A stretch of DNA of 64,000 bases from Cohnella zeiphila (GCF_014212055.1 NZ_JACJVO010000036.1:1-64000); one strand, 5' to 3'. Positions 7,201 through 16,740 are shown, numbered from the stretch's first letter. Numbers and translations: made by a program. The notes: generated by a model from the letters alone, not told the origin.

Positions 7201-9545
7201 CCGCCGGAGACACGGCGTATGCTTCAACCGACGGGACTCATCTGTTCATCGCCGGCGACCCGACCCAGTTCATTCAAGTTCCGAAGCTGGCGACCGTGAC
7301 GGCATCGGATAAGCAGTGGCCGGGCAACGGATTGTCCAAGGATCAAGTCGGCTACTTGTTGTTTGACGGCGATACGGCCACATACGGCGATTTGAACACC
7401 TCTGCGGGCTCCTCCTACACGATCGACTTCGGCGAGGATGCCACCGTGGCCTTAAACGAAATCGTGCTGATGCCGAGACCCGGCTTCCCTCAGAGAATGA
7501 ACGGGCTGATCGTTCAAGGCTCCAACGATAATAGCTCTTGGACCGCGCTGACTCGGCCGGTTGCGGGATCGCAGGAAGCGACATGGTACGACATGGGAGC
7601 CGACCAACTGTTGGATCATCAGCATTACCGTTATATTCGGCTCTATAACGAATCCGCCTGGAGCGGGAACATGGCGGAAGTCGAGCTGTACGGAGATGTG
7701 GATTACGGCGCGGATTATTTGCAGGACAGGACAGTGACGTCCGATGGGTATACGAAAGGAAGCTATTATCTGTACCAACAGGAGGTCGATCGGATCGAGG
7801 CGGCCCTGAGCCAACCGGGAGCCGACAAAACAGGGCTGCTGAATGCCTTCTTGAAGGCGGATCAGGTGTTGGTGCCGATACTGGAGCTGTATCCGAAGAT
7901 CCCGATCGACTCTTCGATGGCCCTGGCATCCTCGGTATCCTGGAATGACCAGTACGATGCGGCGACAAACGGGTGGTTCGCCTTCGATGGAGATCCAAGT
8001 ACTTCGCCCGACACGAAGTCCGCAACCGGCTGGGCGCGCGTCGATCTGGGCGAAGGGAATGCGAAAGCCGTGGGAGTTGTCCGGGTCATGCCGAGAACGG
8101 TCAATTCCACCCGCACGAACGGCGCCATGATTCAGGGTTCAAATGACGATGTCCACTATGATACTCTCGCTGAGATTAGCGGAGTAGACACCGTTCGCTG
8201 GTATACGCTGAATATCGATAACGGCACGCCGTACCGGTATTTGCGTTATTATTCGCCTAAAGGCTACGCGAACGTAGCGGAAGTGGAATTTTACGAGAAA
8301 TCGGCGGATCGTACGCTGCTTAAGCTTCTTGTCGAGCAAGCGGCGGCCATCGAATCCGATCCTTATACGACGGACAGCTACGCGGCTTTGGAAGCTGCGG
8401 TCGGCGATGCCCAAACGGTTGATGCGAATCCGTCCGCGACCCAGAGCGAGATCGACGAGGCGGCGGACCGCCTGAAGCAGGCAATAGACGGATTGGTCGC
8501 GATGAGCACGGAAGCTTCCCTTGATCCGGCGGAGCCGAACGGCCAGAATGGCTGGTACACGACTCCCGTGACCGTCACGTTATCGGGAGGAGGAGGCCTG
8601 CAATACAGTCTGGATGGCGGAAGCAGCTGGAACGTCTACGATCAACCTTTCGTTCTGAGCCAGGAAGGAACGAACGAGCTATTGTACCGCGCGGCTGACG
8701 AAGCGTCCCCGGACAACGCGCAGTCGCTGAGCGTGCAGATCGACGCGACCGCGCCGCAGATCGCCGTGACAGGCGATACCGCCTACACGATCGACCGTCA
8801 GGTTGAGATTGCCTGCCAGGCGACGGATGGCGGGTCCGGCGTGGCAAGCTCGTCCTGCGACGCGCCGCTGGCCGACGAGCCCGCCTATACGCTGGAGCCG
8901 GGACCGCATACGGTACAGGCGCAGGCGACGGACGCGGCAGGCAATAGCGGCTCGTCGGAGCTGACATACAGCGTGTTCGCTAGTTTCGACAGCTTGTCGG
9001 CATTGACGGGCAGCTTCCTGGAGGCGACCGGCGCTTCGGGCTGGGAAGGCGTAGCGACGGCCCTGCAGGCGAAGCTCTCCGAAGCGAAGGCGAAGGCCGA
9101 TGCGCATCAGGGCGCGGAAGCGCGCGAGCTGCTGAATGCCTACGACAATCAAGTGAACGCGCAGAGCGGCAAAAAGCTGAGCGCGGAGCAGGCGGAGGCG
9201 CTGGTACGCTGGGCGCAGTGGCTGAGCGACGCGACTCCGCTGGCGGGAGACGCGCCGGGCAAGCCGGTCCTCTCCGACGACAACGGCAACGATACGGGAT
9301 TAAAGGACGGCAGCTATGACGTGACGATGAACCTGTGGTGGGGGACGAACGGCTCGGAGTACCGCCTGTATGAGAACGGCGAGCTGATCGATACGCAGCC
9401 GTTGAACGAATCGACTCCGAACGCCCAGAGCGCGGCGACTTCGATCGCGGACCGGGCGCCGGGCGATTACGAGTACCGGGCGGTGCTGGTCAATGCGTCC
9501 GGCGAGACGTCCGGCGAGACGATAACGGTTACCGTAAAGCCGTAG
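4221..9545 (+). CDS. Giant secreted polysaccharide lyase, alginate-lyase superfamily, with three F5/8C modules
   Basis: A 1774-residue exported enzyme. A signal peptide covers residues 1 to about 33. Residues about 45-480 form an (alpha/alpha)-toroid domain of the Alginate_lyase superfamily, with likely active-site segments HIHAGVPLNR (about 168), DQNHFMNQHTYP (about 222) and EMGRDQAHGGGD (about 303). Then follow a carbohydrate-contact domain, a cadherin-like Ig domain (about 602-690), and three F5/8C (discoidin) binding modules (about 766-905, 1022-1158, 1238-1357). A FIVAR-type helical module (about 1364-1427), a chitobiase-C-like and an Ig-like module (about 1432-1585), another helical module and a C-terminal beta module (about 1676-1774) complete it. 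No LPXTG or SLH anchor is visible. The start has GAGAGG upstream. The family points to uronate polymers such as alginate or glucuronan; the exact substrate is not assignable. Confidence 0.85.
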   Translation: MKRKASRALSLVTAIVMIAQMLIFMKPAVANADTPSVFTDYLPQITEVTDEAGFIHPGVGLTKELLENVRSKVRAGAQPWTYYFNNMLLPAPEASKTVTSSNSSDGKTPSADYFNSQGIEGRFIADGIKAYTQALMYYVTGDEVYRANALMIIRIWEQMDPAKYAYYTDAHIHAGVPLNRMVMAAEILRYTSTQTEALAWTDQDTTKLTDNLIIPVTETLLHDQNHFMNQHTYPILGAMAGYIFTGNRERYNEAVEWFTVNRTAKDQGFNGSVKALFRWVTEEEKPGEKVGEGTPVEPHVQQMEMGRDQAHGGGDLTNAAIITRLIHAQGTRIDPVDGTPSTADNAVDIMEFLNNRILGAANFFWQFMLGYDTPWTPQAYAITGGDPDNVGMGGTIRDTYNFISPSYRGRFDTANFWDFYSYYTYEKHEDVSRIAPYYEEAFTKKQPAAPGAWSNKDAGNDYWLYLPPEAEADAAKFVPQDQTSGSILQLEDRYTALDSNTELMQEGDIRFIRFHATEEGSKIAALSFAHAAGSGPFGFKIRTNGISTFDAFGSTFTLPDTKGEWKYVSLAGSFGDIVYMTVRGAPGVTVDLDSVDAAAGTDLTPPVFKDGSTDLKIYTYVGASVNVDLSATDASSTDTITYELQNNAKGLPLDANTGVFSWQPAEAGNDSVVLAATDGTTVSVRNVNIIVSSDRASAVQAIIASYDQNQVYVAATLNHFQTVYNDTLSQIDTASEAEFDSQLQALRAATDGLELVTPLTDFGMRWSKVVAWSSWGSLASNMDDGTNLTGTGYGLALGSAPHLYHLLDFGPDYKVSVTKFGFLSDIFVDRLANSTVYGSNDKVNWTRLTPGVTQYTQAYQTLDVDPAYQNEKYRYIKLEMIKPLPAVLYGEVVNLLELTDFDVYGTRYEIGNELASVSIGSDQEVSGKITLGDTVKVSITAKSPIQQVKVAIQGVEATVSTTDQIHWTAEAVMNPNVQKGDVRFSVDYRKSDGTAGDTAYASTDGTHLFIAGDPTQFIQVPKLATVTASDKQWPGNGLSKDQVGYLLFDGDTATYGDLNTSAGSSYTIDFGEDATVALNEIVLMPRPGFPQRMNGLIVQGSNDNSSWTALTRPVAGSQEATWYDMGADQLLDHQHYRYIRLYNESAWSGNMAEVELYGDVDYGADYLQDRTVTSDGYTKGSYYLYQQEVDRIEAALSQPGADKTGLLNAFLKADQVLVPILELYPKIPIDSSMALASSVSWNDQYDAATNGWFAFDGDPSTSPDTKSATGWARVDLGEGNAKAVGVVRVMPRTVNSTRTNGAMIQGSNDDVHYDTLAEISGVDTVRWYTLNIDNGTPYRYLRYYSPKGYANVAEVEFYEKSADRTLLKLLVEQAAAIESDPYTTDSYAALEAAVGDAQTVDANPSATQSEIDEAADRLKQAIDGLVAMSTEASLDPAEPNGQNGWYTTPVTVTLSGGGGLQYSLDGGSSWNVYDQPFVLSQEGTNELLYRAADEASPDNAQSLSVQIDATAPQIAVTGDTAYTIDRQVEIACQATDGGSGVASSSCDAPLADEPAYTLEPGPHTVQAQATDAAGNSGSSELTYSVFASFDSLSALTGSFLEATGASGWEGVATALQAKLSEAKAKADAHQGAEARELLNAYDNQVNAQSGKKLSAEQAEALVRWAQWLSDATPLAGDAPGKPVLSDDNGNDTGLKDGSYDVTMNLWWGTNGSEYRLYENGELIDTQPLNESTPNAQSAATSIADRAPGDYEYRAVLVNASGETSGETITVTVKP

Positions 9546-9554
9546 CATCCATCC

Positions 9555-9606
9555 GAAGGGGCCGTTCGAACCGTCACGGAAGTTGACTGTCGAACGGCTT
9601 CTCCTT
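9555..9606 (+). terminator. Terminator after the large lyase
   Basis: GCCGTTCGA (9561-9569) pairs perfectly with TCGAACGGC (9590-9598), with an imperfect extension outward (GAAGGG with TTCTCCTT). It is related in sequence to the hairpin at 234-286. Confidence 0.65.
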
Positions 9607-9654
9607 GCCATACAGCAGTCCGGCTAATGCCGCCGAACGAATAGGGAGGACAAC

Positions 9655-11090
9655 ATGATGAGCTTTTTAAAGGTTTGGAAGGCGCCCGAAGGCGCAGTTG
9701 GTCGGGACGACTTTGAGGTATGCGTCCGCAATCCGGGGGAGAACTGGGAGCCGCTCTTCGTCTATGAAGCGAAGGTGGACATGCACCATGTGAGACAAGC
9801 CTCTATGGCCTATTTTGACATGGAAGGAACGGTTGAGGTCCGGGTAGAGAGTCGAAAGGGCCCCGTTCATCAAATCGTCATCCGTCCGCTATCGAAGCAA
9901 ATTCCGTTCGACGTAGATGGAGCGACCGTTACTTTTCGTTTGAACGAACCTTGCAAGCTGTCCATCGAAGTGAACGGGGACCGCTTCGGCAATCTGCATC
10001 TGTTCGCGAATGCCCGGGAGGAGAATCCGCCGGCACCGGACGCCCCGAACGTCTTGTATCTGAAGCCTGCCATCCACCGGATGGAGGATATTTATCAGTT
10101 GGTCAACAGCCCGCGGGAGCCCGGGGGAGCGGCGCCGGAGGTGATCTATTTCGGTCCGGGGATGCACTATCTGGAGGAGACGATCTTCCGCATTCCGTCC
10201 AGGAAGACCGTCTATCTGGCCGGAGGCGCCATCGTTGTCGGTTCCCTCATGTGCAGGATGTCGCCATCCGCGGCAGAGGGATCTTGTATTTGTCCGACTT
10301 TCACCGGTTTTCCGCTTTCCGGGGCGTCCGGATCATTTATTCGCGCCATATAACGGTGGAAGGGATCGTGCTGCTGGACCCGCCGCATTACAGTATTTAC
10401 ATCGGCAAGTCCGAGCATATCCGGATCCGCAACTTCAAATCGTTCAGTACGCGGGGGTGGTGCGACGGCATCGACATGATGGCCAGCACGCATATCGAGA
10501 TCGAGGATGTATTCCTGCGGACGTCCGACGATTGTATTGCCGTATACGGAAGCCGATGGGATTATAAAGGGGATTCGCGCTGCGTCAAAGTCAAAGACTC
10601 CATTCTGTGGGCAGACGTCGCTCATGCGATGAATATCGGCGGGCATGGGGATTACCTTCGGGGTGGCGATTTGATCGAGGATATCCAGTTCAGCAATATT
10701 GATATTTTGGAGCATCACGAGCCCCAGCCCGGTTATTGGGGAGCCATGAATATTAATGTCGGCGATAATAACACGGTGCGGAACGTCATCTTTGATAACA
10801 TTCGAGTTGAGGACTTTGAACTGGGCCAACTGGTGGACATCCGCGTGGTGTGGAACGCGAAATATAATCCTGTAGCCGGCAAACGCATTGAGAACGTTCA
10901 TTTTCGAAATGTTACCTATAACGGGAAAAGTGAGAACAAAAACCGGATATACGGGTTTGACCGTGAACGGAATGTGGAAGGGGTCACCTTTACCAATCTA
11001 CGGATCAATGGCGAGTTGATTTTGAGTCAGGAGCAGGGGAATTTTGAGATGAATGAGTTTGTATCCGACATTCTGTTTTTAAATGAATGA
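9655..11090 (+). pseudogene. GH28-like beta-helix glycoside hydrolase, one frameshift
   Basis: The gene is open from the ATG at 9655 (AGGGAGG upstream) through VYLAGGAIVVGSL, then continues one base out of frame from CAT at 10248 (HVQDVAIRGRG) to the stop at 11088-11090. One base is missing near 10246-10247. Joined, the product would be about 478 residues: an N-terminal beta domain (about 1-120) and a right-handed beta-helix with the GH28-type core DGIDMMASTHIEIEDVFLRT then SDDCIAV, and a later GGHGDYLRGG. There is no signal peptide, so it would act on imported oligosaccharides, plausibly removing galacturonate or a related sugar. The rest of the frame is intact, so the lesion is recent or a sequencing error. 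No slippery heptamer supports programmed frameshifting. Confidence 0.8.
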
Positions 11091-11127
11091 GAATGAAGGG
11101 AATAGGGGGGCAGTTGGCGATGCCGGG

Positions 11128-11164
11128 ATGCCCGTGCGGATCATTCGATCCGTACGGGCATTAT
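11128..11164 (+). terminator. Terminator after the GH28-like gene
   Basis: ATGCCCGTGCGGATC (11128-11142) pairs with GATCCGTACGGGCAT (11147-11161) around an ATTC loop, followed by TATTT. Confidence 0.7.
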
Positions 11165-11242
11165 TTGGTTCGTCAACGTGATTTCAAACACTTTGTTGAT
11201 ATTCAAACAATGCAATTTCCCACCCGTGATGCCGTTTGCGTG

Positions 11243-11248
11243 TATAAT
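11243..11248 (+). promoter_or_regulatory. -10 box candidate for the AraC regulator gene
   Basis: A perfect TATAAT preceded by TG lies 39 bp before the ATG at 11287. No good -35 is visible at the normal distance, which would fit an activated promoter. ATTCAAACA-like repeats lie near 11180-11210. Confidence 0.4.
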
Positions 11249-11286
11249 TCGATTACACTCCATTTCAAATGCTAGGTGGCATAAGG

Positions 11287-13626
11287 ATGAAACAGGTCAT
11301 TGTCGTTTTTCGTAAAAAAAATATGTTATTTAAAATCATTATTTCCTATGCCTTGATTGGCCTGCTGTTTATTAGCGGTTTCTCCTATCTGGTTCTCAAA
11401 AAGGTATCCTCCGACATGACCCAGGAAATTGTCGAGGCCTCGACGAGGATGATGAATCAAACCTATAATACGGCGGACATTCTGCTTACCTTTACATACA
11501 ATTACTATTCACAGCTTTATTTAAAAGATGAGTATATCTCCACGGCATTGAACGGCGCATCGTTCAGCAAGCAAGACATCTATGAGATCAATAGCCAACT
11601 GGAAGGCTTTAAAAATACAAGTCCGCTCGTGGCCTCCATTTATATTTACAATTACAAGTCGGGCATTGTTTTCAATTCAGTAAAGGCATTCAACACGGTC
11701 AATCATTTTTTTGATCCGGGCATGACGGATTATCTCAAGCATGGGGACGTATCGAGGAACCGATTGTTTATCCCGCGTACCGCCGTTTTGTCGTATACAA
11801 CGGATTCGCAAAAAAAGACCGAGCAGAACTATATTTCGATCATCTACACAAGGTTCGGTTCAAGCGACAAACAAAACAGTATGGTGTTGAACCTGGATCA
11901 GAAGGTTCTTCAATCCCTTATCCTGAAAGGCAACGACGAAGGGCCGCACAAGATGATGATCATCAACGATCAGGGTCTTATCATTGCCAAGCCCGACGCG
12001 TGGTCTTCCGATAACGCTTCAACGAAGCAGATTCTATCAGAGATTGTTCGTTCTACCGATAAGCAGGGAGAGATCGATCAAGCGATTCAAGGCAAGTCGT
12101 ATCGCATATCTTACGTGAAGTCGGATAATCTAGGCTGGAATTTCATTATCTTTACCGAAAGAAGCCAATTGTTGGGGAACGTGCGTACTTTGCAAAATTT
12201 CATTCTCGTGCTGACATTGATTTGCCTTGCGGGGGTTACGCTAACTTCGGCGCTCTTTACAAGAAGTATATACGTTCCCGTCTCTAACCTTCTCCATAGG
12301 ATAAGGACAACGACGGAGACAAAAGATAAAGCCGTCCTGAACGAATATGATTTGATAAATAAATCCTTCTCCTTATTGGAAGTCAAAGTTCAGACGCTGC
12401 AAAAAGACTTCAATCAATCCGTACCCGTCCACAGAAAAAATTTGCTTCGATCTCTATTGAACGGGACTATCAGCCACCATCTGGAAGTCTCGAAAGCGAT
12501 GGAGTATCTGCAAATCGGATCGACATCGGATCGATATCTGGTTTGCGTGCTCAAAATTGACGGATTTCATGAGATCACTCAGAAATACGATACGGTAGAT
12601 TTGTCGTTATTCAAATTTGCCATTCAGAATATCAGCCAGGAGATTGTCGGCGATGCCTTTAAACTGGATGTGATTGAAAATGGTTACGATTCATTGGATT
12701 TGGTCTTCCATATCGATGCGGCCGATGATGAGCCTGCAAGCGCGATAAGGAGCCTATTGGCCGACATTCAGACAAACATTCGAAGATTTTTGAAAATGAC
12801 AGTCACGGCGGGGATTGGACCCGTAGTATGCCAAGCGGAACAACTGCGCGATTCCAGGGATAGTGCTTACCAGGCCATGCTTTACCGTTTAATATTCGGG
12901 ACGGACAGCGTTCTATCGTACGATGAACGGATTACGGCGGAGTTCAGAGAGTACGAATATCCGGATGCATTGGAAAAACAGATCATGACTAGCCTTAAAT
13001 CCGGCGATATAGAGGCGCTTAAAGAGTACACGTCCGAGTTTTATGGCGCCATGATGGGATTTAAATACGATGAGATTATTCATTCGCTTGTCCAATTGCT
13101 ATTCATGACCATTCGTACAGCCAAAGGCATGGCAAGCTTCGAACAGGCAGCCGTTAACCTGGAAATTCATACTAGGCAGAAAGAATTGCTGCATCACGAT
13201 ACGTTAGATCAAATGGAAGCCTGGTACCTGGATTTATGCCTTCAGATCGTCAAGCATCGCGATCAGGAGTCTAAATCGAAAAATAGCAAGACCGTTGCCG
13301 CAATTGTCGAGTATATGAACGAACACTACTTGGATAGCAACCTCTCCGTCGATCAAATGTCTCAATACGTCGGTCTCTCCACCAATTACATGCGGCGGCT
13401 ATTTAAAGATGAAATGAATGTATCCGTTTCCGAATACCTCACGGCATTCCGAATGGAAAAAGCCAAGGAACTTTTGGTAAAGACAGACGAGCCTGCAAGA
13501 AAGATCGGCGCAAACGTCGGGTTTGAGAACACGAACTACTTTTATGTGTTATTCAAAAAGCATGTGGGCATGACGCCCGATCACTACCGTAGGGAGCATA
13601 AGCTGGACAACCTGGCGAAGGAGTAA
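11287..13626 (+). CDS. Membrane-bound AraC-family transcriptional regulator
   Basis: A 779-residue one-component regulator. A membrane helix (about residues 12-34) is followed by an extracellular dCache-like sensor region (about 35-295), a second membrane helix (about 300-320) and a cytoplasmic linker. The C-terminal AraC domain (about 675-775) carries two helix-turn-helix units, the second ending with the family motif VGFENTNYFYVLFKKHVGMT then PDHYRR. An internal part around 500-560 resembles the linker of YesN-type regulators. The ATG at 11287 is chosen over the in-frame ATG at 11269 because AGGTGG sits seven bases before it. The lone binding lipoprotein follows 40 bp downstream, so the pair is probably co-transcribed and may sense a sugar together. 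Confidence 0.88.
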   Translation: MKQVIVVFRKKNMLFKIIISYALIGLLFISGFSYLVLKKVSSDMTQEIVEASTRMMNQTYNTADILLTFTYNYYSQLYLKDEYISTALNGASFSKQDIYEINSQLEGFKNTSPLVASIYIYNYKSGIVFNSVKAFNTVNHFFDPGMTDYLKHGDVSRNRLFIPRTAVLSYTTDSQKKTEQNYISIIYTRFGSSDKQNSMVLNLDQKVLQSLILKGNDEGPHKMMIINDQGLIIAKPDAWSSDNASTKQILSEIVRSTDKQGEIDQAIQGKSYRISYVKSDNLGWNFIIFTERSQLLGNVRTLQNFILVLTLICLAGVTLTSALFTRSIYVPVSNLLHRIRTTTETKDKAVLNEYDLINKSFSLLEVKVQTLQKDFNQSVPVHRKNLLRSLLNGTISHHLEVSKAMEYLQIGSTSDRYLVCVLKIDGFHEITQKYDTVDLSLFKFAIQNISQEIVGDAFKLDVIENGYDSLDLVFHIDAADDEPASAIRSLLADIQTNIRRFLKMTVTAGIGPVVCQAEQLRDSRDSAYQAMLYRLIFGTDSVLSYDERITAEFREYEYPDALEKQIMTSLKSGDIEALKEYTSEFYGAMMGFKYDEIIHSLVQLLFMTIRTAKGMASFEQAAVNLEIHTRQKELLHHDTLDQMEAWYLDLCLQIVKHRDQESKSKNSKTVAAIVEYMNEHYLDSNLSVDQMSQYVGLSTNYMRRLFKDEMNVSVSEYLTAFRMEKAKELLVKTDEPARKIGANVGFENTNYFYVLFKKHVGMTPDHYRREHKLDNLAKE

Positions 13627-13666
13627 TCGCATGACGGGGATTCAGAAATACAAAGGGGGGAGTTCA

Positions 13667-15322
13667 ATGAAATCCAATGGCTTCAAACCCGCTCGGTGGT
13701 CCTTTTGGATTATCAGTTTGACCTTGTTCCTGTCCGCTTGCTCAAGCTTCAGTCGCCATAAGAACGAGGAACGTCCGCAACCAAATGCCGGACTCATAGG
13801 AACGCCAACGAAAGCTGCAGACCCGACGGAACCGGTCGTTCTAAAGCTGATGCTTTTCGGCGATAGGCCCCATGATATGGACAAAATTATTCAGAGGTTT
13901 GAACAAGAAACGAAAAATACGCTAAACACCTCGCTTGAATTTGAATTTAGTCCGTACCTGGAATATGAAAAGAAAATGTTATTGCGAATGTCTACCGGGG
14001 AGTCCGTCGATCTGATGTTCGATGCTCCCTGGACCAAAAATTTATTCAACAATTTGAGCATGGGCTATTACCAGCAGTTGGACGAATACTTTAACAATGA
14101 TCATTATCCAGGCTTGAAGAAGGCATTTCCAAAGGAAATCATGGATGCCAACCGAATTAACGGCCATATCTATACCATTCCCTTGTTCGATTCCTATTAC
14201 GATCCTCCGGTCATCGCGATTCGGAAGGATATCCGGGAGTCGCTGGGAATGGCGCCGCTAAAGACAATGGAGGATCTGACAGCTTACTATGATCGAGTCC
14301 TTGAGCGGTACCCCGAGGATATTCCGGCGGCGATCGGAAGCAGAGGAATCTTCATGCTGGGATTACCGGAGGAGAAAGGGCATCACGACATTCGTCTCGC
14401 CCCGATTATGTCCGACTCGTTTACGGGCGGCATTCCTTTTAACGTGGCTCTGTCCAAGGATGGGAAAAAAGTGATCGGCGCGGCTACCATCGGCGATCCC
14501 GATTCGGAGTTTGCCGACTTTCCGGTCCCCTTCAACTCGCATGACGCCATATACGGACATTTTGAATCCAGGGTCCAATTTCGAAAATACAACAACCCCA
14601 ATCCGCTGTCGAGCGAAGAAGAAAATGCCATGGATATAAAACGGGAAGCTTCGAAAGCAGACACTACCATATCCGGAATTGCTCGATTGAGGCAAGATTT
14701 GCAGCGTGTTGATCCTGAAGCGGATTATGAACCTTTCCTTCTGGGGAGCCAATCTCAGCGCGAGATGTTGCCGGCGTCCATCGGTACGACGTTCCGGGCC
14801 AATAACAGTCTCGTCATCCCGGTTACCTCCAAGAATACGAACCGAACGATGAAGTTTTTGGACTGGCTATTTAGCAGTCAGGATCATCATGATTTGTTCG
14901 AGCTTGGAATCGAGGGGGAGCATTGGGTTAAGGACGGAGCCGGCGGCTACAAGTTGACGGCCGAATCCTACAATTACCGATTTCCGGGTTACGAGCTAAC
15001 GAATAATCCGATCTTGTCTCGCATCTTGGCGGACAACGACCCGATGACATTAGCTTACACGAAGTGGGCAAGGGACAAAAGCAGCTATTACCAGCTCCCG
15101 TTGTCAGGCTTTGTCTTTAATCCGGCACCTGTTGCAACGGAGATTGCAAAGGTAAAACCCGTGATGCTGCAAGCATCCGATTTGCTGATGACCGGCATGA
15201 TCGATAATTGGAAGGAATATGCGCAAGAACAGAACTTGAAATGGCGTGCCTTGGGTTTAGATACGATCCGGCAAGAAGTTATAAAGCAGGTACAAGCTTA
15301 TTTGAACGCCGGCGGGAAATAG
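13667..15322 (+). CDS. Lone solute-binding lipoprotein, LplA/DUF3502-type
   Basis: A 551-residue lipoprotein whose signal peptide ends in LSAC with Cys25. It has the family-1 sugar-binding fold and the same type of C-terminal tail as the protein at 2474-4111 (GFVFNPAPVATEIAKVKPVM and onward). The start at 13667 is preferred to the in-frame ATG at 13631 because AAAGGGGGGAG precedes it and it gives a proper signal peptide. No permease genes adjoin it; it directly follows the membrane AraC regulator. It may be a spare receptor for the 549-2427 permeases, or a ligand-presenting partner for the AraC sensor. The ligand is unknown. Confidence 0.85.
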   Translation: MKSNGFKPARWSFWIISLTLFLSACSSFSRHKNEERPQPNAGLIGTPTKAADPTEPVVLKLMLFGDRPHDMDKIIQRFEQETKNTLNTSLEFEFSPYLEYEKKMLLRMSTGESVDLMFDAPWTKNLFNNLSMGYYQQLDEYFNNDHYPGLKKAFPKEIMDANRINGHIYTIPLFDSYYDPPVIAIRKDIRESLGMAPLKTMEDLTAYYDRVLERYPEDIPAAIGSRGIFMLGLPEEKGHHDIRLAPIMSDSFTGGIPFNVALSKDGKKVIGAATIGDPDSEFADFPVPFNSHDAIYGHFESRVQFRKYNNPNPLSSEEENAMDIKREASKADTTISGIARLRQDLQRVDPEADYEPFLLGSQSQREMLPASIGTTFRANNSLVIPVTSKNTNRTMKFLDWLFSSQDHHDLFELGIEGEHWVKDGAGGYKLTAESYNYRFPGYELTNNPILSRILADNDPMTLAYTKWARDKSSYYQLPLSGFVFNPAPVATEIAKVKPVMLQASDLLMTGMIDNWKEYAQEQNLKWRALGLDTIRQEVIKQVQAYLNAGGK

Positions 15323-15348
15323 GATGCGAAGGGGCTTGATTCAAAAGG

Positions 15349-16740
15349 ATGGATAGGGACAAAGCTTTATCGAAGAAGGGATTTTGGGGCGATCAAAGGG
15401 ATGGCACCTATATGAATCCATTTGAAGAATATCGGCCCCGAATATGATTACGATCGAATGAATCGGTATGGCAGAGGAGTCTGGGCGGGGGCTATCCGGT
15501 TCCATAAGGATCGATTCTGGGTGTATTTTTTCACGCCCGAGAAGGACTGTTTATGAGCACGGCTTCCGATCCGGCTGGACCTTGGGAGCCGCTGCATCAT
15601 GTTTGGAATGTTGCCGGCTGGGATGACTGCTGTCCATTTTGGGACGACGATGGACAAGGTTATTTGGTTGCTACCCACTTTGCAGACAACTATCAGATCC
15701 ATCTGTTTAAGTCAAGTGAGGATGGCAAGCAGCTTTCGCATGATAGTGCAAAAGTTATCCATCAATACAAGGGGAGCGAGGCTAATAAGCTCTATAATAT
15801 AAATGGGTTTTATTATTTTTTTCACAGCGAGGTTCGTAATGAGGGAGGCATGGATGTTAGAGTCGTGATGATGTTGAGGTCAAAACATCTTTATGGGCCC
15901 TATGAGGAAAAGGAGCTTATCCATACGCACGGCATGGATGCAGACCGAGAACCGAATCAAGGAGGACTTGTCCAGACCGTTTCAGGAGAGTGGTATTTCG
16001 TTAGCCACCAAGGAACAGGCGGGCATTACGAGGGAAGAACGCTTCATTTGCTTCCGGTCACTTGGGTTGACGAATGGCCGATCATCGGCAACGATACGGA
16101 CGGTGACGGAATCGGCGAGATGGTATGGGGAGGCAAAAAGCCGATAGACGGATACCCCGCAACGGTCCTTGCGACAAACGACGATTTTGAGGATGCGGCG
16201 CTTGGACCGCAGTGGGAGTGGAATCATCAGCCGAAAGCCGGCAAATGGTCGTTAACGGAACGGCCCGGCTATTTACGTCTCTACGCATGCCGACCTGTCG
16301 AAAAGGATAACTTTTTCAAAATATGCAATACGATTACACAAAGGCCATTCAGGACCGTTCACAATGCGGTAACGGTAAAAATAGATATTAGCGGTATGGC
16401 TGACGATCAAGAGGCGGGGCTATGTCACTTTGTGCAAACCTATTGCATGATGGGCGTTCACCAAAAAGAGGGGATTAGGGTCCTGAAGTATAACCATACC
16501 GGTACGATTGAATGGGGACCGCAAATAACGGTTCCTACCCTCTGGCTTAGGTCGATCTGGAACTTGAACGGAATCAACCGATTTGAGTATAGCATCGATG
16601 GAATGCACTTTACTGGTTTTGGAGAGGCCTATTCTTTGGGATGGGGGAACTACAGAGGAGATCGGATCGGGATATACTCCTTTAACCAAGAAAGTGAACA
16701 GGGTCATATAGATGTAGATCAATTTTCTTATGAGTTCTGA
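15349..16740 (+). pseudogene. GH43-family glycosidase, internally deleted and twice frameshifted
   Basis: The 395-residue segment from about 15553 to 16740 is typical GH43 (beta-xylosidase/arabinofuranosidase): CPFWDDDGQGYLVATHFADN, GPYEEKELIHTHG, NQGGLVQT, then a C-terminal beta-sandwich (DFEDAALGPQWEWNHQP and onward). Upstream, KKGFWGDQRDGTYMNP is in the first frame. It jumps straight to EYDYDRMNRYGRGVWAG one base out of frame after CCCC (15436-15439), then back by a missing base near 15535 (TPE to GLFMSTA). By comparison with family members I recall, about 55 residues between NP and EYDYDR are gone, including the DPDV segment with the catalytic base Asp. The product could not be active even if the shifts were sequencing errors. 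Confidence 0.8.

Noticed and set aside
7270..8025. A 251-codon Arg/Ser-rich minus-strand frame inside the lyase gene
   Set aside because: It lies opposite F5/8C modules that clearly code on the plus strand; composition is typical of antisense frames in GC-rich genes.
10240..10255. Programmed frameshifting in the GH28-like gene
   Set aside because: No slippery heptamer, no downstream pseudoknot-like structure seen, and this family is not known to use it; a simple one-base loss explains it.
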